Below are positions 43,896 to 53,297 of a DNA stretch of 64,000 nucleotides, piece after piece (position 1 is the stretch's first letter; every line of letters starts with the position of its first letter). Origin of the DNA: UBA6168 sp964573725 (lineage in GTDB: Bacteria > Bacteroidota > Bacteroidia > Chitinophagales > Saprospiraceae); NCBI GenBank assembly GCA_964573725.1, contig CAZNLJ010000010.1:81338-145337 (forward strand), given 5' to 3'. A program made the translations under genes and the position numbers. The notes beneath the pieces are model-generated. The model was given only the letters and a program-made list of their open reading frames with translations. It was not told where the DNA came from and made no database searches.

Positions 43896-44729
43896 ATGAC
43901 GCTCGATGCCCACCAGCATTTCTGGGTGTACGATTCCGTCCGGGATGCCTGGATAAACGAGGACATGGCCGTCTTGAAAAGGGACTATCTTCCGGTAGAC
44001 CTCGAACCTGTCCTGCAAGCCCATGGTATCGACGGCTGCATCGCCGTGCAGGCGGACCAATCGGAACAGGAGACGGCATTCCTGCTGCAACTGGCCGAAC
44101 AACATCCTTTCATCAAGGGCGTGGTCGGATGGGTGGACCTGCAATCCGAAGCTATCGCCGAACGGCTGGAATCGTTCCGGCCGCACAAGTCCCTCGTCGG
44201 CTTCCGGCATATCGTACAGGCGGAAACCGATCCCGCCTTCCTGCAGCGACCGGCCTTCCATCGGGGCATCGCCCTCCTTCAGGACTTCGGCCATACCTAT
44301 GACATCCTGGTCTATCCCTTCCAGTTGCCGGCCGTGCTGTCCTTGGTCGAGCGGTTTCCCCGACAGCGCTTCGTCATCGACCACCTGGCCAAACCGGACA
44401 TCCGCTCCGGATTGTTCGAGGAATGGGCCGGATGGATGACCCGGATCGCCCGGCACCCCCAGGTGTTTTGCAAAGTGTCCGGCCTCGTGACGGAAGCGGA
44501 CTGGAAGGGTTGGACCTACGGGCAACTGGAACCCTACCTCGACCACATCACCCGTATTTTCGGTCCGGAGCGGATGCTCTTCGGTTCCGACTGGCCGGTC
44601 TGCCTCCTTGCCGCCGACTACCGGGGCGTCCTGGAAATCGTGCAACGGCACATGGACCGGTGGCCAGCCGCAGACCGGGACCTGGTAATGGGTCGGGTAG
44701 CGGCCCATTGCTATCAAATCCAAGCCTGA
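43896..44729 (+). CDS. Amidohydrolase-fold lactonase (fuconolactonase-like)
   Basis: A 277-residue TIM-barrel hydrolase of the amidohydrolase-2 family. The metal-binding HxH is in LDAHQHFWVYD, then GCIAVQADQSEQET, GFRHIVQAE, FVIDHLAKPDI, VSGLVTEADW and the terminal catalytic D in FGSDWPVCLLAADY. The sequence pattern fits L-fuconolactonase and related sugar lactonases. No L-fucose or rhamnose genes are nearby. It overlaps closely with hemW (7-base gap), so they probably share a transcript although a functional link is unclear. Confidence 0.83.
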   Translation: MTLDAHQHFWVYDSVRDAWINEDMAVLKRDYLPVDLEPVLQAHGIDGCIAVQADQSEQETAFLLQLAEQHPFIKGVVGWVDLQSEAIAERLESFRPHKSLVGFRHIVQAETDPAFLQRPAFHRGIALLQDFGHTYDILVYPFQLPAVLSLVERFPRQRFVIDHLAKPDIRSGLFEEWAGWMTRIARHPQVFCKVSGLVTEADWKGWTYGQLEPYLDHITRIFGPERMLFGSDWPVCLLAADYRGVLEIVQRHMDRWPAADRDLVMGRVAAHCYQIQA

Positions 44730-44736
44730 CGGAACC

Positions 44737-45858
44737 ATGGCCGGTATCTACCTGCATATTCCCTTTTGCCGACAAGCCTGCAGCTATTGCAATTTCCATT
44801 TCTCCACATCCCTCACCCACAAGGACGAGATGGTGCAGGCGATGGTCACTGAAATCGCACTCCGCCGTGACTACCTGGGTACCGACCGCATAGAAACCGT
44901 CTACTTCGGTGGCGGCACCCCCTCCCTGTTGACGGAAAAAGACCTGGGATTACTTTTCGAAGCCATCTACAAACATTTCGATTTTTCGGTGGATGCTGAA
45001 ATAACCCTGGAAGCCAATCCGGACGACCTGACCGCGGAAAAGGTGGCAATCCTGCGCCGGACCCCCATCAACCGGTTCAGCATCGGGGTGCAGTCGTTCT
45101 CCGATGCCGACTTGCAATTCATGCGCCGGGTCCACCGGGCGGAAGATGCCCTCCGCGCCATCCGAACGGTACAGGATGCCGGTTTCGCACAAATCACCAT
45201 CGACCTTATCTACGGGTCGCCCGTCACCAGTCATGCACAGTGGGAACGGAACCTGGACACTTTCTTCGGACTCGACATTCCACACCTGTCCGCCTATTGC
45301 CTGACGGTCGAGGAAAAGACCATCCTGTGGCACCAGGTACGGAAAGGGGCGGCCGAACCGGTTTCACCGGAACATGCCGCCACCCAGTTCGACCTGCTGG
45401 TGGCATTGACCGCCCGGGAGGGTTTCGAACATTATGAAATTTCGAACTTCGCAAAACCGGGTGCCTATTCCCGGCACAATACCAGTTATTGGAAAGGCAT
45501 CCCTTATCTGGGTATCGGGCCTTCCGCCCACTCTTTCAGCGGCGGTACCCGCCAATGGAATACGGCTCATAACATGGCTTACCTGAAAGCCCTGGCCGAA
45601 GGAAGGGTCCCTTTCGAATCGGAGGAACTGACACCTGCGCAACAGTACAACGAATATGTGATGACCGGTCTTCGCACCATGTGGGGATGCGATGCCGCCG
45701 TCCTCGAACGCTTGGGGTTCCTGTCCTATTTTCGGAAAGCGGCCGAACCTTTCCTGCGGCAAGGTTACCTGACACAGGACCGGGAAACCTACCGGCTGAC
45801 CCAACAGGGAAAGTTCCTGGCGGACGGCATCGCCAGCGAACTGTTCCAAGTGGATTGA
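44737..45858 (+). CDS. hemW: Radical SAM heme chaperone HemW
   Basis: A 373-residue radical SAM protein formerly annotated as HemN-like. The Fe-S cysteines are CRQACSYCNF (CxxxCxxC), then TVYFGGGTPSLL, ITLEANPDDL and RFSIGVQSFSD. The RHNTSYWKGIPYLGIGPSAHS motif is diagnostic for HemW. The protein lacks the extra N-terminal cysteine extension of HemN. HemW binds heme and delivers it, for example, to respiratory enzymes. It follows the lactonase gene at 7 bases and converges on the secreted operon with a 10-base gap. Confidence 0.92.
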   Translation: MAGIYLHIPFCRQACSYCNFHFSTSLTHKDEMVQAMVTEIALRRDYLGTDRIETVYFGGGTPSLLTEKDLGLLFEAIYKHFDFSVDAEITLEANPDDLTAEKVAILRRTPINRFSIGVQSFSDADLQFMRRVHRAEDALRAIRTVQDAGFAQITIDLIYGSPVTSHAQWERNLDTFFGLDIPHLSAYCLTVEEKTILWHQVRKGAAEPVSPEHAATQFDLLVALTAREGFEHYEISNFAKPGAYSRHNTSYWKGIPYLGIGPSAHSFSGGTRQWNTAHNMAYLKALAEGRVPFESEELTPAQQYNEYVMTGLRTMWGCDAAVLERLGFLSYFRKAAEPFLRQGYLTQDRETYRLTQQGKFLADGIASELFQVD

Positions 45859-45868
45859 CACGTGCCCG

Positions 45869-46588
45869 TCATTCGAATACGAAACATCCGAAAGCGGAAG
45901 GTATATGGAAATTGGGTCTGTCGGAATCCGGACGGATCCAACTGATCCAGTGCATATCCGGCGAGCGGGGTTTCCCGGTGCCATTGAATTCCGCCCGGAA
46001 CAAGCCCGTCAGCATCGGCTCCCCGGGCCGGTAGACCCCTATTTCCGCCAGGGAAGCCAGTGGTATCCGGCCCTCGACCGTATAGGATTCCGGGCCATGC
46101 GTACCCGCCAACAACAAGCCCGTACAATTCCAACCGGGATCGATGGGTTTTCCCAAGGACCCGCTGTTGTCCAAGGCCCTCCCCAAGGGATCGATTTCAA
46201 AACAATAATATGGCGCCATCCGTCGGTCGGGGGTAAAAAACAATTCCACCCTGTCCTCATAGACGACATCCATCTCCTCCGCCACAGTTTCCCACAACAC
46301 CAGGTTGGTATCCACGGCTTCGTAGCAGAAATACAGGAACGACCCGTCGTGCAAGCCCCGGAAGCCGGTACGGGGCGCGGATACGGACTCCCAATGCAGG
46401 GAGAAATCCGTCAGGGAAACAGCGGATGACCACTCCGCCGGGTCGGCATGACCATCCACCTGCGGCGGCACGTCACACCGATGGACCACATAAGTCTTTT
46501 GACAATCATCAGAAAGGCTGGTCCCGCCGCCCGTATCCGACATGTTCATAAGGGCGATGATGACCACCGCCCACCCTGATATTTTCAT
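45869..46588 (-). CDS. CBM9-like secreted protein
   Basis: A 239-residue exported protein with an N-terminal hydrophobic signal (MKISGWAVVIIALMNMS). The body matches carbohydrate-binding family-9-like modules: PPQVDGHADPAEWSSAV, VYEDRVELFFTPD, and a C-terminal MHWISWIRPDSDRPNFHIP. Such proteins bind sugars; some are free-standing. It is the last gene of a minus-strand cluster, with only 13 bases separating it from the 606-residue gene upstream. The start at 46588 is chosen because it gives the signal; the frame from 46654 runs into the neighbour. Confidence 0.75.
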   Translation of the reverse strand: MKISGWAVVIIALMNMSDTGGGTSLSDDCQKTYVVHRCDVPPQVDGHADPAEWSSAVSLTDFSLHWESVSAPRTGFRGLHDGSFLYFCYEAVDTNLVLWETVAEEMDVVYEDRVELFFTPDRRMAPYYCFEIDPLGRALDNSGSLGKPIDPGWNCTGLLLAGTHGPESYTVEGRIPLASLAEIGVYRPGEPMLTGLFRAEFNGTGKPRSPDMHWISWIRPDSDRPNFHIPSAFGCFVFE

Positions 46589-46601
46589 AAGCGAATTGTT
46601 G

Positions 46602-48422
46602 TCAGTGGTCGTGTTTGCTTGTTCCGCGTTCCTCCCAGCCGCTCTTGCCCTCATCCATGAAGACTTCGTGGACCAAGCGGGAAACCCTTTCGTCCACTTC
46701 CTCCGTCAGGTGAATCCGCAAGGGATGCCGCAGTATTTTCATCCATTGTTCGGTCTGTGCCCACGGCTTTTCCCCGGGTTGGATGCGGTATGTGACGTAT
46801 GCCCATTTTTCGGCGAAGAAATTTCCCTTGCGTGCAGGAATCATATGCTGCATGTTGGAGGAGAGGAAACTCAGGGACAAGGCCCGCGACCAATAGATCC
46901 AAGGCCCTCCCGTCACATACATGAAAGGGTTGAGGAGCCGTTCGGCATTCTCCAGGCCGGTATTCATGTATTCCAACTGGATGCCGGCAAAGGCGATGCC
47001 GGCGCTGTCATTGTACAGCAACAACCAGGGAACGTCCGCTTCCATCTTCACGTCCGTCAGGTCCGGCATGTGCAGCACATCGTAGTCGATGATCGTGTCG
47101 CGGATCTCATCCGGCCAAACCAGCCGGTTGAGCAATTCCCGCTTGAAAACGATCTCCGCATTCCGCAATGCCAGGCAATGTACCGTCTCGTTGATCCGCA
47201 TGGTACTGGAACTGATGAAATAAGGAACACCGGGATAGAATTCGTACCGGACGGATGCATCCACTTCCGGCATCTCCCGCATGTGGTTCCAAGCTTCGCT
47301 GGTCGCCTTGATATGACCGGCCACGAATTGGCTGTGCTCCGGGTACTTCCAGTCCGCGGTATGGGTCCAGGCACGCGGCGGACTGTAGACGTCCGGGTTC
47401 CAGTGGACCGCCCCGTTGGTCTCCATGCGGTGGTACAAGGGAAAATCCGGAAGGGACTTGAGGGTGATTTGGTCCAGGTGTCCGGACTGGGGGTGAAGGA
47501 CAAGGCTGTAATGTGCATTTTCCACCGTGAGCCCCGGCTTTTCCCCCTGTACCCGGAGGTCGGTGGCATCATGCTTCGCAATGGCCGCCGGATTGTCGTA
47601 ATAGACCAGGTATATCCTTCTCGAACGTGCCGGCACATCCGCAAGAAAAGCTACCCGGGTCGTAACCGTCGGATACCAGAGCGGCACTTCCCGGGTGGGG
47701 TTCCCTTGCGCATCGGGAGCCATATCGTCTTCCTCGAGGAAAGCTTGTTGGTCGTATACCTGGCATGGCACTTCCGTCACCCGATGCGACACCGGATCTA
47801 CCGCGACCACCCGTATGTCCCGTTGCAATTGGGCCGCCTCATCCGGATAAAAGGACAAGAGGAGTTCCACCGGCTCCCCTTTGCGGTCGATTCCTGCTGT
47901 TTCGGACAAGACCACCGATTTGTACTTTTTCCAGGCCCGGTCGAAAACCGGCGCTTCCGCCGGGGCGGTGACCGTCCGGGTGGCGGTGAGGAACACATCC
48001 TTCGGGGAAGGCTTGGGATGTTCCTTCAGCCGGACGGTAATCCTGATCTCATAGGTCCTGCCCGGCTCCCAGGGAACCCAACCTACGACCTCCGGCCGTT
48101 CGTAAAGTGTGCCGTCGAACGATAGTCCGTAACCGGACGGTGGCCGGTGGGTCAGGACGGGATAAGCGGGATCACCCAACTGGCCGGCCTTGTACAGGTC
48201 TGTCGCCCGAAGCGGTTTCCCATCGACGGCCATCTCCACCTCGATGACGGAGGCCTTCGGAAGCTCCAGTTCGGCCTTGCAGTGATAGAACGGGATACCG
48301 GGAACAGGATATCCCAATTGCAGGTCGGTCACCTGCAAACCTTTTTGTTGTGCGGATACGGAAAGACCGAAACCCGGCCCACACAGGAACAGGATGAACG
48401 GAAGGATATTTTTCACTTTCAT
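46602..48422 (-). CDS. Secreted protein of unknown family (606 residues)
   Basis: Residues 1-24 are a signal peptide (FGLSVSAQ). The next 120 residues look like an Ig-like beta-sandwich (QVTDLQLGYPVPGIPFYHC onwards). A middle beta-rich part carries YSLVLHPQSGHLDQITLKSL, which resembles a mutarotase-like sugar-binding sandwich (inference by eye). I see no catalytic signature. It is the middle gene of a three-gene operon with an 891-residue secreted protein upstream (95-base gap) and a CBM9-like gene downstream (13-base gap), so a carbohydrate role is likely. The start at 48422 gives a clean signal. Confidence 0.68.
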   Translation of the reverse strand: MKVKNILPFILFLCGPGFGLSVSAQQKGLQVTDLQLGYPVPGIPFYHCKAELELPKASVIEVEMAVDGKPLRATDLYKAGQLGDPAYPVLTHRPPSGYGLSFDGTLYERPEVVGWVPWEPGRTYEIRITVRLKEHPKPSPKDVFLTATRTVTAPAEAPVFDRAWKKYKSVVLSETAGIDRKGEPVELLLSFYPDEAAQLQRDIRVVAVDPVSHRVTEVPCQVYDQQAFLEEDDMAPDAQGNPTREVPLWYPTVTTRVAFLADVPARSRRIYLVYYDNPAAIAKHDATDLRVQGEKPGLTVENAHYSLVLHPQSGHLDQITLKSLPDFPLYHRMETNGAVHWNPDVYSPPRAWTHTADWKYPEHSQFVAGHIKATSEAWNHMREMPEVDASVRYEFYPGVPYFISSSTMRINETVHCLALRNAEIVFKRELLNRLVWPDEIRDTIIDYDVLHMPDLTDVKMEADVPWLLLYNDSAGIAFAGIQLEYMNTGLENAERLLNPFMYVTGGPWIYWSRALSLSFLSSNMQHMIPARKGNFFAEKWAYVTYRIQPGEKPWAQTEQWMKILRHPLRIHLTEEVDERVSRLVHEVFMDEGKSGWEERGTSKHDH

Positions 48423-48517
48423 AGTTTGATGATATTTACCGGATGCACGTCCGGTGGTCCGTTTCGCAGCGGCCACCCGATGTGCCCCCTTGTTTCGTGC
48501 CTGCCGAGACGGCCGGA

Positions 48518-51193
48518 TCAGGGCCGCACGCTGATGAGGTTCCTTGCTTTCAGGCTGTCGAGTGCCTCCATCCAATGCCCTCCTTGTCCCCACATATAAA
48601 AGGAGAAGAACATGGTGGTTTTCTGGACAATCGGCACCCAAGGCTGGAATTCGTTGTAGAAATAATGCGAATCCGGATTCCGGTCGTGGTTCATCCACAT
48701 ATGGAGGAAGAGCGGTTGTTGCACCGGATAGGCACTGAGGAACGCGATTTGCTCCTTGGTGTCGTAGCCGGCGTTCCAACCCTCCCGTAGATTGAGGATT
48801 TGTCCGTAGTATTCTTCCGGCCGCATCCGGAATTCCTTGGTTCCCGCCAGGTCCGGAACGGTATACACATCTTCGGTCCCATGTTCCTTACCAAGCGCCA
48901 GGATAGGTTGCGGCCCGATGACATTCGCTTCGGGATTCTTGAAATCCAGGGCATACCGGACCTCCAGCAAAGGAGAGTTTCCGTAGAGCGTATATGTCTT
49001 TTCCAGTCGGTTACCGAAATAATCCGTGGACATGACGAGTTGGACGTAATCCCCGTCGCGGCGGGTCACGCGTACGTCATACACCTGGTGCGTCTCCATA
49101 CTGGCCTGCCCCAGGAAATCCTCGAATCCGCCGAAGGGATAGAACCCCCTGCGGCGGAAGGGGCGGTCGTGGTCGTCCGGTTTGTCCGGCCACAACTTGA
49201 AGAAAGCGTTGTCGTCCTTTTCCTTGATATAATATTCGATGACCCGTGCGCCTGTGGCGATGAATGTGAGCCGGACCTGGTCGTTTTCCATGCGGTACTC
49301 CGGGATGCCGTCGTTGTTCAGGTCATCTTCGTAGAGGTAGGCATGTCCGCTTGCTTCCCCGATGCCCAACTGACATTCGGCGGATTGGTCCAGGGCGGTG
49401 ACGACCACCTTGTATGAACCCGCCGCCAGCGGCAGGGAAAACGACAAGCGGGCATAGCGGCCCGTTTCGGCACCGGCTGTCTGTTCCGTTTGATGGACGA
49501 CCTTCCCGGAAGCGACGTCGATGACGCGTAACCGGACCGGGAATGTGGTGGAGCGGCCGAAATTATGCACCGAAACAGGAAAGTCGACGGACGGTGCGTG
49601 TCCGTACAACAAGGTATGGCAGGAAACGACCGGAGGCAAATCCAGCAGGGCCAGGGTCCGCTTTTGCCAGTCCGGATGCACAAAATCGACCGACAGGGGA
49701 TTGGATACGCCCATGGCGGCGGCGGTGGGCTGGAGTGGGAAACGGTAGGTCTTCGCAGCACCGGCCGGAAGGGACACGGACACCATCGGATCGACCGACG
49801 CCTTGATACCGGCCGGCAAGGTCAGCCGAAGCTGCCCGGAAACCGCTTCCGGAAGGGTATTGGTCACGTTCACCACCAGGGTATAATCCTCCGTATGCGC
49901 CTGGAGATTGACGCGGTCGGCGAACAAACGTTCCAGAAGTACCCGGTCCAGCAGCAGGGCGGACAAGGGATCCCGGAACGAACGAGGTCCCATCAGCAGG
50001 CCACCGCGTTGGACGGCGACGGCGCGGATCTCCAGGATGGCCTTCCACATCGCCGCCTTGTCGAAAACCTCCCCTTTCGGTACGAACAACACCATGCTGG
50101 CGGCGGCATCCCCTTCCAATTCGCCGGTAAGGTTCACGAACGGGACCTCCCCCCGGTCGACCTGTTCCTTGTTTCCTTCGGTTGCGATAAAACCGTCGTA
50201 CCGGAAGGCATCCTTGGAAGGGTCGTACACCGGTCGGAAGGCATAGCCGCCCTTGTCGTGGGCATATTTTATCCAACCTTCCTCCCCGCCCATATCCTGC
50301 AGTTGGATGCCTTTGTAATCCTGGCAACCGAAGATGTGGTGCGTGCCGACATCCACGACCAAAGGATTTCCGACGGCATCCATCCAGGCGTCGAATTCCG
50401 ACTGGGCCCAAAAATCCATGTAACCGTTGAATACGGCGAAGGAGCATCCTTCGTTCAAGGCATGGCCCATGACCTCGATGGGGTGGCCGAAGGCGCAGGT
50501 CACGCTTTTGAGGAGGGTGGCGGCCCCGAACCAACCCTTCTTCAGGTCATACTGCCGGAGCACCGCCAGGGTATTGTCGGCCAGCTGCCGGACCTGTCGG
50601 CGGACATCGGCATCCGGGGCGGAAATCACGAAGAGCGTACCGACTGCGGAGCGCAGGAAATAGGCATCGACCGGCTGGTAAGCGGCGGCATCGGCCTGGT
50701 GGTTTCCCAGGTCGGCCGGCCGGAGTGCATCCGGCGGCAACATTTTGCCCAAGGCGCGCCCGACCGCCGTTTCCGGAGATACCAGCACCATGACATCTCC
50801 CTTGGGGAAACCGTCCGACAACAGTCGGTCGGCCGGATTATCCAGCACTTCGCACGGTCCGGCCCGAAAAAGTGCCTCCAGGAACCCTTCCTGCATCCGC
50901 AGGCCCGGTATGCCCAGGTCCTCCGCCAGGTCGGCCTTGTTTTGGAAGATGGTCCGGGCCAGGTCCGGCATTCCGGTCTTGAAAAGGTTGCCGTACCGGA
51001 TCCAGTGACGGTAACTGTCGTGCCAGTGGTTGGTATATCCGTTGAATTGCATAGGTTGACGGACCACATGGGAAAGGACGTCTCCCTGCCGGTCCCCCTC
51101 GAACCGATAAGTTTCCGGCAGCTGTTGTCCGTAAACGGAAAAAGAGAATAAAACCGCGGCCAAAACCGCCGGATACGATAGATAAATGCGCAT
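48518..51193 (-). CDS. Large secreted protein of unknown family (891 residues)
   Basis: Residues 1-22 are a signal peptide (FSFSVYGQ). The N-terminal half is helix-rich and begins with aromatic segments (NGYTNHWHDSYRHWIRYGN). About residues 470-640 look like repeated Ig-like sandwiches (VVNVTNTLPEAVSGQLRLT; VHNFGRSTTFPVRLRV). A Ca-binding-like loop (DDLNNDGIPEY) precedes a C-terminal beta domain that looks mutarotase-like. No known hydrolase or lyase active-site motif was recognised. It heads a secreted operon with a promoter box at 51225-51232. The start at 51193 or MLMRIY (51199) is the alternative. Confidence 0.68.
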   Translation of the reverse strand: MRIYLSYPAVLAAVLFSFSVYGQQLPETYRFEGDRQGDVLSHVVRQPMQFNGYTNHWHDSYRHWIRYGNLFKTGMPDLARTIFQNKADLAEDLGIPGLRMQEGFLEALFRAGPCEVLDNPADRLLSDGFPKGDVMVLVSPETAVGRALGKMLPPDALRPADLGNHQADAAAYQPVDAYFLRSAVGTLFVISAPDADVRRQVRQLADNTLAVLRQYDLKKGWFGAATLLKSVTCAFGHPIEVMGHALNEGCSFAVFNGYMDFWAQSEFDAWMDAVGNPLVVDVGTHHIFGCQDYKGIQLQDMGGEEGWIKYAHDKGGYAFRPVYDPSKDAFRYDGFIATEGNKEQVDRGEVPFVNLTGELEGDAAASMVLFVPKGEVFDKAAMWKAILEIRAVAVQRGGLLMGPRSFRDPLSALLLDRVLLERLFADRVNLQAHTEDYTLVVNVTNTLPEAVSGQLRLTLPAGIKASVDPMVSVSLPAGAAKTYRFPLQPTAAAMGVSNPLSVDFVHPDWQKRTLALLDLPPVVSCHTLLYGHAPSVDFPVSVHNFGRSTTFPVRLRVIDVASGKVVHQTEQTAGAETGRYARLSFSLPLAAGSYKVVVTALDQSAECQLGIGEASGHAYLYEDDLNNDGIPEYRMENDQVRLTFIATGARVIEYYIKEKDDNAFFKLWPDKPDDHDRPFRRRGFYPFGGFEDFLGQASMETHQVYDVRVTRRDGDYVQLVMSTDYFGNRLEKTYTLYGNSPLLEVRYALDFKNPEANVIGPQPILALGKEHGTEDVYTVPDLAGTKEFRMRPEEYYGQILNLREGWNAGYDTKEQIAFLSAYPVQQPLFLHMWMNHDRNPDSHYFYNEFQPWVPIVQKTTMFFSFYMWGQGGHWMEALDSLKARNLISVRP

Positions 51194-51224
51194 CAACATG
51201 AAATTTAGTAGGTGAGTGGATAAG

Positions 51225-51232
51225 CAAATGTA
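51225..51232 (-). promoter_or_regulatory. -7 promoter element for the secreted operon
   Basis: Minus-strand TACATTTG matches TAnnTTTG, about 30 bases before the 51193 start. Confidence 0.45.
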
Positions 51233-51419
51233 AAAATTTGGCATCACACTTCCCGCCTCCATCCGGTACACAACCGGTCATGTATTGGAAAGAGGTCCCG
51301 GAAATAGCCGGGCGGGACACCCGGGATGTTGTTTTCGGCGGCGGGATGGTCCGCAATTCCCATAAAAAATCCGAACCTTTGCAAAGCAAGCCAATCAAGC
51401 CAACCAAATCGACAGGAAG

Positions 51420-52508
51420 ATGCCAGACCAGGAAATATTGCGGCCACATGCCGAACAACGTTACGCATCGGAACTCCGGGCCCTTGCGGCGGCCGATCCG
51501 CACCAACGTCCCCCGAACTGGAACTTGTCCCCACAGGCCGTGGTCACATACCTGCTGGGCGGAACCCTTCCGGACGGCACCGAAGTGGAGCCGAAATACT
51601 TCGGGCAGCGGCGGATCATCGAACTGGCCGTATCCACCCTGGTGACGGACCGGGCCCTGCTGCTGCTGGGTATCCCCGGTACCGCCAAGACCTGGGTATC
51701 GGAGCATCTCGCGGCCGCCATTTCCGGGAATTCCACCCTGCTGGTGCAAGGTACCGCCGGAATGGGGGAGGAAGCGCTCCGGTACGGATGGAATTATGCC
51801 AGCCTCATTGCGGAAGGGCCCTCGCTGCGTGCCCTGATACCCAGCCCGGTCATGCGGGCGATGCAGGAAGGAAAGATTGCCCGGATCGAGGAGCTGACAC
51901 GGATACCGGCGGACATACAGGATGCCCTGATCACCCTGTTGTCGGAAAAAATGCTGCCGGTTCCGGAACTGGGTGCGGTCGTCCAGGCGGTGGAGGGCTT
52001 CAACGTCATTGCCACGGCGAACGATCGGGACAAGGGCGTCAACGAATTGTCCAGCGCCCTACGCCGGCGTTTCAACACCGTGGTCCTGCCCCTTCCGGAA
52101 ACATTGGAAGCGGAAGTCCGGATCGTACAACATCGTGTGGAGGCGTCGACCAACCGGATGGGGGTGCAGAAGCCGGAGCCGCCGATCCGGGAGATCCAGC
52201 GTCTGGTGACCATCTTCCGGGAGTTGAGGAACGGAAAGACCGTCGACGGCCGGGTCAAGCTGAAAGTACCGGGCAGTACCTTGAGTACGGCGGAGGCCAT
52301 CTCGGTGGTGCAGAGCGGAATGGCTTTGGCGCTCCACTTCGGGGATGGTACCTTGAGGCCGGAAGACCTGGCCGCCGCCGCCACCGGGGCGATCGTCAAG
52401 GATCCCGTGCATGACCGCAACATTTGGGCGGAGTACCTGGAGACGGTCGTCAAGGAAAGGAAGGACTGGTCCGACCTCTACACGGCATTCCGAGAGTTTT
52501 CAGGATGA
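51420..52508 (+). CDS. MoxR/YehL-type AAA+ ATPase
   Basis: A 362-residue MoxR-superfamily ATPase. The Walker A is LGIPGTAKTWVSEHL, an unusual TAKT variant seen in the YehL branch. Walker B-like residues are in IARIEELTRIPADIQDALI, sensor 1 is FNVIATANDRD and the arginine finger region is LRRRFNTVVLPLP. MoxR ATPases usually pair with a von Willebrand factor A protein to act as metal- or complex-loading chaperones. No VWA or DUF5682-type gene follows here; the next gene is a convergent hydrolase. The start at 51420 is conserved. Function is therefore only inferred. Confidence 0.85.
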   Translation: MPDQEILRPHAEQRYASELRALAAADPHQRPPNWNLSPQAVVTYLLGGTLPDGTEVEPKYFGQRRIIELAVSTLVTDRALLLLGIPGTAKTWVSEHLAAAISGNSTLLVQGTAGMGEEALRYGWNYASLIAEGPSLRALIPSPVMRAMQEGKIARIEELTRIPADIQDALITLLSEKMLPVPELGAVVQAVEGFNVIATANDRDKGVNELSSALRRRFNTVVLPLPETLEAEVRIVQHRVEASTNRMGVQKPEPPIREIQRLVTIFRELRNGKTVDGRVKLKVPGSTLSTAEAISVVQSGMALALHFGDGTLRPEDLAAAATGAIVKDPVHDRNIWAEYLETVVKERKDWSDLYTAFREFSG

Positions 52509-52532
52509 GGAATCCCGCCGAAGGCCTAGATA

Positions 52533-53297
52533 TCACTTAGGCAGGGAGCTCAGGAAACCCTCCATGATGTCATTGAATGTGTCCGGATGCTCCATCATGG
52601 GGGCATGGCCGCAGCGTTCCAACATGTACAGCCGGGAATCCGGAAGCAGGGCGTGAAATTCCTCCCCGACGAAAGCAGGCGTCACATTGTCCTGTTTTCC
52701 CCATATCAAGAGGGTCGGGGCATGGATGAGCGAAAGCTTGTCGCGCAGGTTGTGGCGGATGGCCGATTTGGCGGTCGCCACGACCCGGATGGCCTTGTTG
52801 CGGTCATTGACCGTATCGAACACTTCGTCCACCAATTCCCGGGTGGCCACCGCCGGATCGAAAAAGGTGGTTTCCGCTTTCTTGCGGATATACTCGTAAT
52901 CGCCCCGCTTCGGAAAAGTGCTGCCCATCGCATTCTCGAACAGACCGGAACTCCCTGTCAGTATGATCGACGCCACTTTATCCGGTCGGGCGAGGGCATA
53001 CAGCAAGGCGATATGCCCGCCGAGCGAATTCCCCAATACGTGCACCTTGTCGAATCCCTTGTGCACGACGAACTGTTGGACATGATCCACCAGTCCGGAT
53101 ACGGAAAGCTTCCGCAGCGGAAGCTCGAAGATGGGCAGGATCGGTACCACCACGTTGTACGACTTGCCGAAATGACCGAGGATACCGCTGAAATTGCTCA
53201 AGGCACCGAACAAGCCGTGCAATAACATGATAGGTTGCGAACCGCCCTTGGTCTCTATGTATCTGAACCCACCTTCTTCTATGACCGGATAGTCCAT
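52533..53297 (-). CDS. Alpha/beta hydrolase
   Basis: A 254-residue hydrolase. The oxyanion-type HG motif is IMLLHGLFGALSNF, the nucleophile elbow is VLGNSLGGHIALLYA, the acid is in LLIWGKQDNVTP, and the catalytic His in ERCGHAPMMEHP. A cap domain lies between about 140 and 200. It is a soluble esterase or C-C hydrolase-like protein; the substrate is unknown. The start at 53297 (MDYPVIEEGGFRYIE) follows the family; the longer frame is rejected. It converges with the MoxR-type gene and is the gene closest to the left DnaA-box region. Confidence 0.82.
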   Translation of the reverse strand: MDYPVIEEGGFRYIETKGGSQPIMLLHGLFGALSNFSGILGHFGKSYNVVVPILPIFELPLRKLSVSGLVDHVQQFVVHKGFDKVHVLGNSLGGHIALLYALARPDKVASIILTGSSGLFENAMGSTFPKRGDYEYIRKKAETTFFDPAVATRELVDEVFDTVNDRNKAIRVVATAKSAIRHNLRDKLSLIHAPTLLIWGKQDNVTPAFVGEEFHALLPDSRLYMLERCGHAPMMEHPDTFNDIMEGFLSSLPK

